DNA from: Rhodococcus opacus
Lineage (GTDB): Bacteria > Actinomycetota > Actinomycetes > Mycobacteriales > Mycobacteriaceae
NCBI RefSeq assembly: GCF_012396235.1
Contig: NZ_JAAXPA010000036.1
Span: forward strand, 1 to 64,000
DNA length: 64,000 bases
Direction: 5' to 3'
Shown: positions 51,884-60,669 of the stretch, in pieces
How the letters are laid out: every line of letters begins with the position of its first letter
Numbering within the stretch: position 1 is the stretch's first letter
Position numbers and translations under genes: made by a program
The notes under the pieces: generated by a model
Told to the model about the DNA's origin: nothing
Database searches by the model: none
What the model saw: only the letters and a program-made list of their open reading frames with translations

Positions 51884-52774
51884 CTAGGCCGTCACCGTGT
51901 TTCTGGGAACGATCAGCACGGGCACCGGAGCGTGACGCAGAATCTTCGAGGCGGCCGAGCCGAGGAATACGTGGGCCGCGGGTCCGGCCGCGCCCGAACC
52001 CAGCGCCAGCATGTCGCCGGCTTCCCAGGAGACGGCCTCCACCGCTTCGCGCCAGTCGTGGCCGCTACCGACCACGACGTCCACGTCGGGAACCGGGATT
52101 CGGGCGCGAACTGCGTTGAGCTGCTTGACGATATCGTCGCGCGTCCGGCGTGCCCACTGTTGGACGACGAGGTCCTCCGTCGATCGCTCGATCGCACCGC
52201 CGAACATCGTCATCGGCCGCACCGTGAACGACACGATCCGCAACTGCACCGGCCACTGCCTGGCCAGTTCGGCGGTGGCGGCAACGAGACCGTTGACGTC
52301 GGCCTCGCCGCCGTACGCGACGGTGATCCGGCGGATGGACTCGGGCACCGGCGGGTAGCCGCGCGGAGCGATCGCGACGGGCACTGCCGCGGTGTGGACC
52401 AGCCGTTCGGTGACGCTGCCCAGCGTCACCCTGCCCAGCAACCCGGACGACGACGACCCGACAACGACGAGACGCGCGTCGTGGGCGGTGACGAGTTCGA
52501 TCAAACCTGTTGGAATGGAATCGGATTGGTGGACGATGCGGGGAATGTCCAGGCCCCCGGGCAGCTGGCCGACCACCCTGTCCAGTGCGTGCGAAGCCTG
52601 CTCGGTGACGTAGCCCAGGTATTCGCGTTCGATGGGGTCGTCTTTCGCCGGCCACGGCCGTTCCACGATCGCCGCGGCCACTACCTTGTCGCCGGTCCAG
52701 CGTGATATCTGCACCGCCAGGTTGAGGGGCGCGGTGCCCTGACGGCTCGAGCTGAAGCCGGCGATGATCGTCAT
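51884..52774 (-). CDS. Tandem universal stress protein (UspA family)
   Basis: This protein of 296 residues has two UspA domains. The ATP-binding signature G-2x-G-9x-G(S/T) appears in GSSSSGLLGRVTLGSVTERL near residue 113 of the first domain, and a similar stretch GSGAAGPAAHVFLGSAASKI ends the second. Such proteins bind ATP and modulate stress responses. ATG 52774 overlaps the APC permease stop by 4 bases. That permease also carries a stress-protein-like tail, so the two may interact. Confidence 0.88.
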   Translation of the reverse strand: MTIIAGFSSSRQGTAPLNLAVQISRWTGDKVVAAAIVERPWPAKDDPIEREYLGYVTEQASHALDRVVGQLPGGLDIPRIVHQSDSIPTGLIELVTAHDARLVVVGSSSSGLLGRVTLGSVTERLVHTAAVPVAIAPRGYPPVPESIRRITVAYGGEADVNGLVAATAELARQWPVQLRIVSFTVRPMTMFGGAIERSTEDLVVQQWARRTRDDIVKQLNAVRARIPVPDVDVVVGSGHDWREAVEAVSWEAGDMLALGSGAAGPAAHVFLGSAASKILRHAPVPVLIVPRNTVTA

Positions 52775-54594
52775 CGTGGCGATCCCTCTGCGGCGACCGG
52801 GGCGACGACGACGTGCGTCACCGGCACATCGTGCTCGGCGCGCGCACGGTCCACGACGTCGAAGCGGTGCCATATCGATTCTTCCGGTGGCAGTGTCGAG
52901 ATGACTATCTGATCCGGACGGAACGAGTCGACGGCGGCGGCCAGGGCCCGCAGCGGCCGGTAGTCGCCCAACGCGCCGTCGGCTTCGAGGTTCTCCGCGC
53001 GGAGTGTCGCCAGCGTGTCGTCCAGCCGCCGTTGTGCGACCTCTCGGGTCGCTTCCGCGACGTCGAGTGGACCGTGGGTGGCGGCGGTTCCGGTCTCGAT
53101 CGGGCTGGCCGGCACGACCACGAAGTAGGTGGCATCCCGATCGGCGTCGATACGGCGGAGTTCGTCGAGCATTTCCTTGGACTGGACGGTCTGGTTCGCC
53201 AGCACCAGCACACGGTGTGGCCGTGTCGTCGCCGTGACCCCTTCCACGACGGGCCGCCGGCCCACGAACCACTTGTTGGCGAGGAACAACACGATGACGA
53301 CGGCCCACGACAGCAGGCTCAGCACCAGTTGCGATCGCACATCCTCCTGCAGATACATCTGCACCAGGATCGCCACAATCGCGACGGCGGTGATTATCGA
53401 CACCACCGGGAACAGCCACATCTTCACCCGTAGCTCCGAGTCCGGGGTGCGGTACCGCAGCACGATCTGGGAGACGGCGATGAGCAGGTAGACGAACAGG
53501 ATGACCGCACCGCTGGAATTCAGCAGGAAGGCGAAGACGGTGTCCGGTGACACTGCGGCGGCGATCACACACAGAAAACCGACCACCGAGGACGCGAGTA
53601 TCGCGGTGGCAGGCACCCCGCGACGGGTCACCCTGACCAGCTGTGCGGGCGCCTCCCGGCGCGCCGCGAGCACGAACAACATGCGGGAGGCGGTGTACAT
53701 ACCCGAGTTGAGGCAGCTCAACACGGCCGTCAACACCACGGCGTTCATGATGTGGTCGGCGTACGGGATCCCCATTTCGGTGAACGCGGCGACGAAGGGG
53801 GACGCGGCCGCATCTTCGTCGTTCCACGGCAGGATCGTCGCCAGCAGGAACGTGGAGCCGACGAAGAACACGGCGATCCGCACGATCACCGAGTTCGCGG
53901 CCTTGGTCACCGCCCGCTCCGGGTCCGCCGACTCCGCGGCGGCGATCGTCGCGATTTCGGCGCCAACCATGGAGAAGATCACCGTGACCACGCCGACGGT
54001 GATGGCCATGGCGCCGAACGGCAGGAACCCGTCATGGCTCCACAGGTTGGAGAAGTCGAGCGATTTGTTCGGCCACACCCCGAGAACAAACAGCGAGCCC
54101 AGCCCGATGAACACCACGATCGCGGCCACCTTGATCCCGGCGAACCAGAATTCGAACTCGCCGAACGACGACACCGAAAACAGATTCGTCGCCGTCATCA
54201 GGATCATCAGAACCAACGCCGACAACCACAACGGGATGTCGATCCAGTACTGAATGATCGTCGCGCCGGCGATCGCCTCGAACCCGACGACGATCACCCA
54301 GAAGTACCAGTACAACCAGCCGACGGAGAAGCCGGCCCAGTTGCCCAACGCGGCGCGGGCATAATCGGCGAACGACCCGGTCGACGGATTGGCCACCGCC
54401 ATCTCCGCCAGCATCCGCATGACCATGATGATCAAGACCCCGGCGAGAGCATAGGTGATGAAGGCCCCCGGACCGGTGTCGCCGATGACGACACCCGAGC
54501 CGACGAACAAGCCCGCGCCGATCACCCCGCCGATCGCAATCATCGTCAGCTGCCGCTGGCTCAGCGCCTTCTTCAAAGTGGGTGTTGCACTCAT
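52771..54594 (-). CDS. APC-family amino acid permease with UspA-like tail
   Basis: This protein of 607 residues has two parts. Residues 1 to about 455 are a 12-helix amino acid permease: IAIGGVIGAGLFVGSGVVIG with the substrate-binding glycines in helix 1, and FSMVGAEIATIAAAESADPE in the sixth-helix/loop region. Residues from about 460 form a soluble domain starting PHRVLVLANQTVQSKEMLDE that resembles a universal stress protein. The tail may sense nucleotide or regulate transport. A GGAGGG ribosome site precedes ATG 54594. It is co-encoded with a tandem stress protein. Confidence 0.87.
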   Translation of the reverse strand: MSATPTLKKALSQRQLTMIAIGGVIGAGLFVGSGVVIGDTGPGAFITYALAGVLIIMVMRMLAEMAVANPSTGSFADYARAALGNWAGFSVGWLYWYFWVIVVGFEAIAGATIIQYWIDIPLWLSALVLMILMTATNLFSVSSFGEFEFWFAGIKVAAIVVFIGLGSLFVLGVWPNKSLDFSNLWSHDGFLPFGAMAITVGVVTVIFSMVGAEIATIAAAESADPERAVTKAANSVIVRIAVFFVGSTFLLATILPWNDEDAAASPFVAAFTEMGIPYADHIMNAVVLTAVLSCLNSGMYTASRMLFVLAARREAPAQLVRVTRRGVPATAILASSVVGFLCVIAAAVSPDTVFAFLLNSSGAVILFVYLLIAVSQIVLRYRTPDSELRVKMWLFPVVSIITAVAIVAILVQMYLQEDVRSQLVLSLLSWAVVIVLFLANKWFVGRRPVVEGVTATTRPHRVLVLANQTVQSKEMLDELRRIDADRDATYFVVVPASPIETGTAATHGPLDVAEATREVAQRRLDDTLATLRAENLEADGALGDYRPLRALAAAVDSFRPDQIVISTLPPEESIWHRFDVVDRARAEHDVPVTHVVVAPVAAEGSPR

Positions 54595-54903
54595 TGCATC
54601 CCTCCGATACTCGACGCACCGGCTACTCGCTCTGTTGGCGAGACCGGCTGTCGGATTCCGTGGGATGTACTCGGCTGGGCACGCGACCAGAGGGAAAGCC
54701 GCAGGGGCTTGAATCTCAATCGTAAGCCGCAGTGTCCGTCCGGCGAGCGGGATTCGGCAGTTGGATCCGCGCGCTGCGCGTGAGTACACCGGAACTTCCG
54801 CCCCGGGCGGACGACAGCATCCCCAGAAGTGCGCACAATAGAAGGGTGCAAACGGCGCGCCCCTCCACAGCACGAGGTAGAGCAGCCGCGGAAGGAGTTC
54901 ACG
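54595..54903. other. Divergent intergenic region, no gene seen
   Basis: This 309-base gap separates the APC permease and the small exported protein, which are divergent, so it must hold both promoters. I see an inverted repeat CTCGC-N7-GCGAG near 54626 and a short GC palindrome near 54798, but no convincing -10/-35 pair, gene or RNA. Confidence 0.5.
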
Positions 54904-55161
54904 ATGAATTCGACGAAGACCGTGGCGGGAGCCGTGATCGCCGGTGCGCTGGGCTTCAGCGCACTGGGACTCGGCACTGGCACGGCAGATGCTGATCCAG
55001 GGCCACCGCCGATTCCCGGTATCTCGGTACCCGATGTGGTTCCACCGCCCGGACAGCTGGGACAGCTGCCGTTCATCCCACCGCCGGGCCAGTTGGGGCA
55101 GCTTCCGTTCGTGCCGCCACCCGGGCACTGGGACAAGCCGTGGAAATGGCTTCCTCGGTGA
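54904..55161 (+). CDS. Small exported proline-rich protein with PPPGQLGQLPF repeats
   Basis: This protein of 85 residues begins with a signal peptide (MNSTKTVAGAVIAGALGFSA, cleaved probably after TADA at about residue 30). The mature part is proline-rich and contains two and a half copies of PPPGQLGQLPF (with IPPP and VPPP joints), ending PPPGHWDKPWKWLPR. It resembles small exported proteins of mycobacteria and relatives with no known function. AAGGAG precedes ATG 54904, and an earlier in-frame start lacks a ribosome site. It may be cell-wall associated. Confidence 0.75.
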   Translation: MNSTKTVAGAVIAGALGFSALGLGTGTADADPGPPPIPGISVPDVVPPPGQLGQLPFIPPPGQLGQLPFVPPPGHWDKPWKWLPR

Positions 55162-55226
55162 CTCCCTGCGGGAACTGGTGATTTCCGCAGCGCTATCGGC
55201 AACGCGGCCATCGTCGTTGGCAGAGC

Positions 55227-55249
55227 CCGCTCGAACCTATTTCGAGCGG
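55227..55249. terminator. Bidirectional terminator hairpin
   Basis: CCGCTCGAA (55227-55235) and TTCGAGCGG (55241-55249) form a perfect 9-bp stem with a 5-base loop. It lies between the convergent exported-protein gene (ends 55161) and kinase gene (ends 55285). Confidence 0.75.
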
Positions 55250-55284
55250 TAATCGGACGGCAAAGTTCCCGTTTCCCGCGCGGC

Positions 55285-58200
55285 CTAGTCGTGCGCCCGC
55301 TCCACGACCCAGGCCGCGACCTGGGTCCGGGAGGTGAAACCCAGTTTCGCCAGAATGTGCTCCACATGACCTTGTGCGGTGCGGGGTGAGATCACCAGGC
55401 GGTCGGCGATGGCCTGATTGGTCAGGCCTTCGGCGATCAGGGCGGCGACTTGGCGTTCCCTCTTGGTCAGTCGCGTCGACGCGGCGGTGGCGGGTGTGGA
55501 GGTGTCGGCCTGTTGCTCGTGGAGGGCGTAGGCGATGGCCGCGTCGAAGCCGAGTTGTTCACCCTTGCGGTGGGCCGCGCCGAATGCTTTGTCCCCGAGC
55601 TCCTTCCGGGCCTTCTGTGCATATTCTTCTTGGTAGAGAATCAGATTGGTATGTATGACCGCCGTACTGCTGATCGACCGCGCCAGCCCGTCCGCGGCTC
55701 CCATCAGAACTGCGGCCCGGAGTGCATCGCGACGTTCGAAGCTGATCCAGGCGAGCGCTTCGAGGCAGGCTGCAGCGACGCGGGGGCTGCGCACCTGCTT
55801 GGTCAGTTTCAGTGATTGTTCGATAAGCTGCACCGAACGACTTGCATCACCCTGCTTCCACACAGCAATTCCCAAGGCCCACAGCGAATGCGATCGGTAC
55901 ATCGTCTCACCGTGCGCTTCCGTGATCGCGAGCGCACGTTCGTGGCACTCGATCGCCTGGTCCGTCCGGCCGGACAGTCCATAGGCCAGACCTAACGGGT
56001 ACAGGATGGCTACTTGGAGCAGTTGATCTCCGCGTTCGGTGAACTCGGCGAGCGCGATGTCCAGTTGCGAGCACGCTCGCGCGAGATCACCGCTGTAGAG
56101 GGCCAGCATGCCGTCGGCGCAGTCGACGTAGGCGCGCAGGAGGGGATCCCTCGTGTCGGCGGTGAGAGTCCGCGCCTCCTCGACGAGCGCTGTCGCGGCC
56201 TGAAGGTCGCCTTGAGCGAAAGCCATTACGCTGTGGCTGTAGAGCGCCTTGATCGAATCCAGGGTGGGCGGGCCGCTCTGGCGGACGAGCAGTTGGTCGT
56301 ACCACCGTCGCCCCTCGCTGTAGAGGCCTTGGGAGCTCCAGAACAGGAACAGTGCCACGGCGATGCGTAGGCCGGCGGCGGGGTCGTCGTCGACGCTGAA
56401 CTCGAGGGCCTCCCGCAGATTCGCGTGTTCCCGCTTCAGCCGGGCGATCCAGTCGAGTTGGCGGGCGCTGATCCACTCGGCTTCCGCATCGAGCGCCAAT
56501 GCCTCGTACCAGTCCCGGTGCCGTCGACGCAACGCCACAGCCTCACCGGTCTGCTCGAGTTTCTCGAAGCCGTACTCGCGGAGGGTCTCGAGCATCCGGA
56601 ACCGCACCACCGACCCGTGCTCTTCGCGGATCAGGATCGACTTCTCCACCAACGAGGTCAGCGTGTCCAACAGTTCGTCCGGGTCGAGTCCCTCGCCGCA
56701 CACCTGCTCCGCGGCATCGAGTTCGAAGCTTCCCGCGAACACCGCCACCCGTCCCCACACCAGTTGTTCACCGGCGGTGCACAACTCGAAACTCCAGTCG
56801 ATGCACAACCGCAGGGTCTGTTGCCGCGTCGGCGCACCCCGGCTGCCCCGGGTCAGCAGGGTATAGCGGTCGGTCAGCCGCCCCAGGATCTGCTCCGGCG
56901 ACATCGCCCGCAACCGCGCCGCCGCCAACTCGATCGGCAACGGCAACCCGTCGAGACGACGGCATATCCCCGCCACCGCCACCGCGTTCTCCTCGGTGAC
57001 CGCGAAACCCGGAACCGCGGCAGCGGCACGCTCGACGAACAACGTCACCGCATCGTATTTCGGCAAACCCCGCAGCGAGGGCTTCCGGTCGGGATCCGGG
57101 ACGGCCAGCGGGGGGACCCGCAGCACTGCCTCCCCGCCGATGCCGAGAGGTTCGCGGCTGGTGGCCAGCATCCGCAACCGCGGACTCACCCGCAGCAGGT
57201 GGGCGGCGAGTTCGGCGACGGCATCCACCACCTGCTCGCAATTGTCGAGAACCAACAGCATTTCCTGTACCGCCAGGTGCTCGAGAAGGACCTCACGCAA
57301 CGGCCGTGCCGAATGGTCCCGCACCCCGACGGCGGAGGCCACCGCATCGACCAGCGACGACCCGTCACGCAGTTCACCCAACTCGACCAGGCGAACCCCG
57401 TCGGCGTACTCACGCTGCACACTCGCTGCAATCCGCATCGCCAGCCGGGTCTTGCCGACACCCCCGATCCCGGTCAACGTCACCAGCCGCGACCCGGCCA
57501 GCAGGTTCTTCGCCTCGGTGAGCTCATGGCGTCGGCCGACGAAACTGGTCAGCTCCAGGGGAAGAGTTCCCGTCGCTCCCAGCGTGGAGGAAGGCTGCGA
57601 CAATCGCCCGCCGAGCGAGGTCGGTTGCTCTCCGTTCCCCCGCGCATCGGCCTCCGCACGAAGTGCCATCTCGTCGACCGGGAAGCCGTGGGCGCGTTGC
57701 AGACCTCGCAGCTCCTCGCCGAAGTCGGCGGCGGTGGCCGGACGCGCACCGGGCTCGCGGGACATCGCCCGGGCGATCACCGCGGACACATCCTCGGGGA
57801 TCCCGTGCTCACGCAGATCCGGCACCGCCTGCGTGGTGATCCGCAGAAACTGCGCGACCACCTGCTCACCGCTGCGACGCTCGAACGCGGCATGACCGGT
57901 CAGCGCACTGAACAGGGTGGCACCGAGACCGTACACATCGGCGGCCGGACTCGGCGGATCACCGCCGAGCACCTCCGGCGCGGTGTATGCCGGCGACCCG
58001 GTGACGGCACCGGTGGCCGTCTCGAACCCGCCGCTGATGTGCGCGATACCGAAATCGGCCAACTCCGGCTCGCCGTACTCGGTGAGCAGGATGTTCGCGG
58101 GTTTGACGTCGCGATGCAGGATGCCGAGCCGGTGCGCCGACTCCACCGCACCGGCCATCTTCACCCCCACCCGAAGCACCTGATCCAACGGCAGCGGACC

Positions 58201-58554
58201 GTCCTCGCGGACCCGGGCCTCCAGCGAATCCTGCGGGTGATACGGCATCACGATGTAGGGACGGCCGCCGTCGGTGGCACCGACCTGCAGAATGTTGACG
58301 ATGTTCGGGTGCCCGGTCAGCCGCCCCATCGCCCGCTGTTCCCGGAAGAATCGGGCCTTGTTCTCGTCGTCGAGTTCGACGGTGAGCACCTTCACCGCGA
58401 CCGTGCGATCCAGTTCCCCCTGGGTGCAGCGGTAGACGACGCCGAAACCGCCGCGGCCGATCTCCTGAACGTCAGCGAAACCAGCTCCACCGAGTTCGGC
58501 GGCCGGGGACGGCGGCGGGTACCGCTGAGTGTCGAGCGGATCACCTTCACCCAT
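55285..58554 (-). CDS. PknK-like Ser/Thr kinase-ATPase-LuxR regulator
   Basis: This 1089-residue signalling protein has several domains. Residues 30-285 form a Ser/Thr kinase: GRGGFG 33-38, Lys55 in VAVKVL, HRDVKPAN at 147-154, DFG at 167-169 and the activation loop TGSPAYTAPEVLGG. From about 338 an STAND-type ATPase follows (Walker A GIGGVGKT at 362-369, LLVLDNCE for Walker B). TPR-like helices lead to a C-terminal LuxR helix-turn-helix (LTKRERQVAALIAEGLTNQA). No membrane helix is present. The length and order resemble mycobacterial PknK (about 1110 residues). It should link phosphorylation to transcription control. It stands alone, with its targets unknown. Confidence 0.9.
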   Translation of the reverse strand: MGEGDPLDTQRYPPPSPAAELGGAGFADVQEIGRGGFGVVYRCTQGELDRTVAVKVLTVELDDENKARFFREQRAMGRLTGHPNIVNILQVGATDGGRPYIVMPYHPQDSLEARVREDGPLPLDQVLRVGVKMAGAVESAHRLGILHRDVKPANILLTEYGEPELADFGIAHISGGFETATGAVTGSPAYTAPEVLGGDPPSPAADVYGLGATLFSALTGHAAFERRSGEQVVAQFLRITTQAVPDLREHGIPEDVSAVIARAMSREPGARPATAADFGEELRGLQRAHGFPVDEMALRAEADARGNGEQPTSLGGRLSQPSSTLGATGTLPLELTSFVGRRHELTEAKNLLAGSRLVTLTGIGGVGKTRLAMRIAASVQREYADGVRLVELGELRDGSSLVDAVASAVGVRDHSARPLREVLLEHLAVQEMLLVLDNCEQVVDAVAELAAHLLRVSPRLRMLATSREPLGIGGEAVLRVPPLAVPDPDRKPSLRGLPKYDAVTLFVERAAAAVPGFAVTEENAVAVAGICRRLDGLPLPIELAAARLRAMSPEQILGRLTDRYTLLTRGSRGAPTRQQTLRLCIDWSFELCTAGEQLVWGRVAVFAGSFELDAAEQVCGEGLDPDELLDTLTSLVEKSILIREEHGSVVRFRMLETLREYGFEKLEQTGEAVALRRRHRDWYEALALDAEAEWISARQLDWIARLKREHANLREALEFSVDDDPAAGLRIAVALFLFWSSQGLYSEGRRWYDQLLVRQSGPPTLDSIKALYSHSVMAFAQGDLQAATALVEEARTLTADTRDPLLRAYVDCADGMLALYSGDLARACSQLDIALAEFTERGDQLLQVAILYPLGLAYGLSGRTDQAIECHERALAITEAHGETMYRSHSLWALGIAVWKQGDASRSVQLIEQSLKLTKQVRSPRVAAACLEALAWISFERRDALRAAVLMGAADGLARSISSTAVIHTNLILYQEEYAQKARKELGDKAFGAAHRKGEQLGFDAAIAYALHEQQADTSTPATAASTRLTKRERQVAALIAEGLTNQAIADRLVISPRTAQGHVEHILAKLGFTSRTQVAAWVVERAHD

Positions 58555-58732
58555 CGGACGGTCTACTCACCCCGTCGGCTCATCGATCCCGCGCCCTGGC
58601 TCCGACGGCACGACCAGCGCGGATACAACCGTGGACTCACTTCTCGATGGCGTCCTTCTGAGGATATCGCTGACGGTGATCGGTGCGGGCGATCCTGGCC
58701 GCTGCCGGTGTGAGCCTTCCCATTTAGTCAAT

Positions 58733-58748
58733 CAAATTGATCAATTTG
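58733..58748. promoter_or_regulatory. Perfect 16-bp palindrome, MarR operator
   Basis: CAAATTGATCAATTTG is a perfect dyad ending 16 bases upstream of the MarR start (58765). A TACGCT element resembling a -10 box lies at 58753-58758, so a bound repressor would cover the promoter. Its AT-rich composition contrasts with the surrounding DNA. Autoregulation of the MarR-MFS unit is the natural reading. Confidence 0.7.
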
Positions 58749-58764
58749 GTTGTACGCTTTGCTC

Positions 58765-59193
58765 ATGATCACCGAACAGGCCACCGCGCAGGTCCTGCGG
58801 GAAGCACTGCGCCCGATCTGGCGACAGCTCACCGCAGGCAGGTCGATCTCGGTCGGCAAGATCGGCGTGCTCGCCTACCTGTCGAAGCACGGACAAACGT
58901 CTGCCTCGACACTCGCGGCTGCCGAGAAGATCAGCCCACAGGCAATAGCCAATGCGGTGCGCGAACTCGAGAGTCTCGGCCTGGTTGTGCGCACCCCCGA
59001 CGAGCAGGATCGACGCCGAATCTGGATCGAACTCACCGATGCCGGTCGGGAGAGGCTGGCGCAGGAGCGGTCGCAAGGCCTGGACTGGCTGGAACACGCC
59101 ATCGCGGAACGGCTGACGGACGAGGAGAAGAAGACTCTCGACTCCGTCGTCCCGATTCTGCGCAAGTTGGTGGACGATGCCCCAGTCGACTGA
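58765..59193 (+). CDS. MarR-family transcriptional regulator
   Basis: This is a MarR-type repressor of 142 residues. The winged helix is visible as SISVGKIGVLAYLSKHGQTS, LAAAEKISPQAIANAVRELE and VRTPDEQDRRRIWIELTDAG, with the basic wing DRRR. The frame extends a few codons upstream to TTG, but ATG 58765 is the better start. There is no ribosome site and a -10-like box lies only 7 bases upstream, which suggests a leaderless transcript. It overlaps the MFS gene by 17 bases, an arrangement typical of drug-responsive efflux units. Confidence 0.88.
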   Translation: MITEQATAQVLREALRPIWRQLTAGRSISVGKIGVLAYLSKHGQTSASTLAAAEKISPQAIANAVRELESLGLVVRTPDEQDRRRIWIELTDAGRERLAQERSQGLDWLEHAIAERLTDEEKKTLDSVVPILRKLVDDAPVD

Positions 59194-60613
59194 TTCCACC
59201 ACGCGTCCCCGATTACTGCCGGCCCTGGCGTATGCCGCCCTGACGACCGCGATCGTCAGTTCACTCGGCATGCTCCTGGTGCCCACGATCTCCCACGACA
59301 TGCACGTCGAGGTGAGCACCGGCCAATGGATGCTCACTGTCAACCTCCTGGTCGGCGCGGTCGCAACACCGATCATGGGCCGGCTGAGCGACGGCCCCCA
59401 CAAGAAGCGCCTGCTCCTGTTCTCCCTGACCACGATCCTCGTCGGGTCGATCGTTGCGGCCGCCGCTCCCAACTTCACCGTCTTCCTGATCGGACGCGCG
59501 TTGCAGGGACTCACCTACGGAATCGTTCCGGTGACGATCGCTCTGGCCCGCCGCTATCTCCCCGAGAACCAGGCCCGGCTCGGCATCTCCAGCCTGTCGG
59601 TGACGGTGACGACAGGCCTGGGACTCGGATACCCCCTGACCGGCATCCTCGCCGATCTGCTCGGGTTCCGTTTCGCCTTCTGGTTCGCGGCGCTGTTCCT
59701 GATCACCACCATCCTCGTCGTGTGGCGTGTCGTTCCCGCAGGCCCCGACGAGCAGGCACCACGCAACACCCTCGACGTACCGGGCGCACTGCTGGTGGGT
59801 ACCGGACTCGCGTCGCTCCTCATCGCCGTCAGCGAAGGCTCCCGGTGGGGCTGGGGATCGCCATGGACCCTCGGATTCTTCGCCGGGGCGGCCACACTGC
59901 TGACGGCGTGGTCCCTCGTCGAACTGCGCACCCCCTACCCGCTGATCAACCTGCGGGTACTGCGCAACGGTGACGTGCTGGTCGCGAACAGCACCGCGAT
60001 CGGCCTCGGCGCCGCGATGTACATCGGACTCTCGATCGGCAGCCTCATCGCCCAGGCGCCCGCCTCCACCGGCTACGGGATCGCGCTGCCCCTGTTCTGG
60101 GCCGGATTCGTGATGCTTCCCCTGTCGGTGGCGAGTTTCGGCGCGAATCGACTCGTCCGCGCGGTCTCGCACCGGATCCGCATGAGGACTCTGCTGCTCG
60201 TCGGTGCAGGCCTCGTGACGGCCTCGAGCATGCTCCTCTGGGTCGCCCACAACGCGCTGTGGGAAATCCTGATCGGGATGTTGGGATTCGGGGCCGGGAT
60301 GGGCATGACGTACGCGGCGATGCCGGCCCTGATCGCCCGCAGCGTCGCCGACACCGAACTCGGCAGCGCAGTGAGCTTCAACCAGGTACTGCGTACCGTC
60401 GGCGGCTCGTTCGGCAGCGCCATCGCGGGCGCGGTGCTCGCCGCCAACCTGGCACCAGACCTACTTCCCACCGAAAACGGAATCAGGCTCGCTCTCGCCG
60501 TCGGTGCCATCGGGTGCGCGGTCGTCTTCGTCGCACTCCTCGTCAATCACGTGATGTCGCGTCCGCCGACCCCGCTGTCGGAGCCGGCGGACGCGCGTAT
60601 CAGTCGGCTATAG
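59177..60613 (+). CDS. DHA2-type 14-helix MFS drug exporter
   Basis: This is a major facilitator of 478 residues with about 14 helices. STGQWMLTVNLLVGAVATPI followed by MGRLSDGPHKKRLLL is the DHA2 start with motif A, and LGISSLSVTVTTGLGLGYPL contains the exporter motif C region. Homologues expel drugs, dyes or antibiotics using the proton gradient. Its start lies inside the MarR gene, so the two are co-expressed. Its TAG stop lies within the stem of a long terminator. Confidence 0.9.
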   Translation: MPQSTDSTTRPRLLPALAYAALTTAIVSSLGMLLVPTISHDMHVEVSTGQWMLTVNLLVGAVATPIMGRLSDGPHKKRLLLFSLTTILVGSIVAAAAPNFTVFLIGRALQGLTYGIVPVTIALARRYLPENQARLGISSLSVTVTTGLGLGYPLTGILADLLGFRFAFWFAALFLITTILVVWRVVPAGPDEQAPRNTLDVPGALLVGTGLASLLIAVSEGSRWGWGSPWTLGFFAGAATLLTAWSLVELRTPYPLINLRVLRNGDVLVANSTAIGLGAAMYIGLSIGSLIAQAPASTGYGIALPLFWAGFVMLPLSVASFGANRLVRAVSHRIRMRTLLLVGAGLVTASSMLLWVAHNALWEILIGMLGFGAGMGMTYAAMPALIARSVADTELGSAVSFNQVLRTVGGSFGSAIAGAVLAANLAPDLLPTENGIRLALAVGAIGCAVVFVALLVNHVMSRPPTPLSEPADARISRL

Positions 60614-60669
60614 GGCGTGCTTCCCGATCCCTCAGGAGCGCCGAAATGGGGATCGGGAGACACGCCCTA
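60611..60669. terminator. Long bidirectional terminator containing both stop codons
   Basis: TAGGGCGTG (60611-60619) pairs with CACGCCCTA (60661-60669), and inside it TCCCGATCCC (60622-60631) pairs with GGGATCGGGA (60649-60658). The TAG stops of the convergent MFS gene and thiolase gene are the two ends of the outer stem. Confidence 0.85.
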
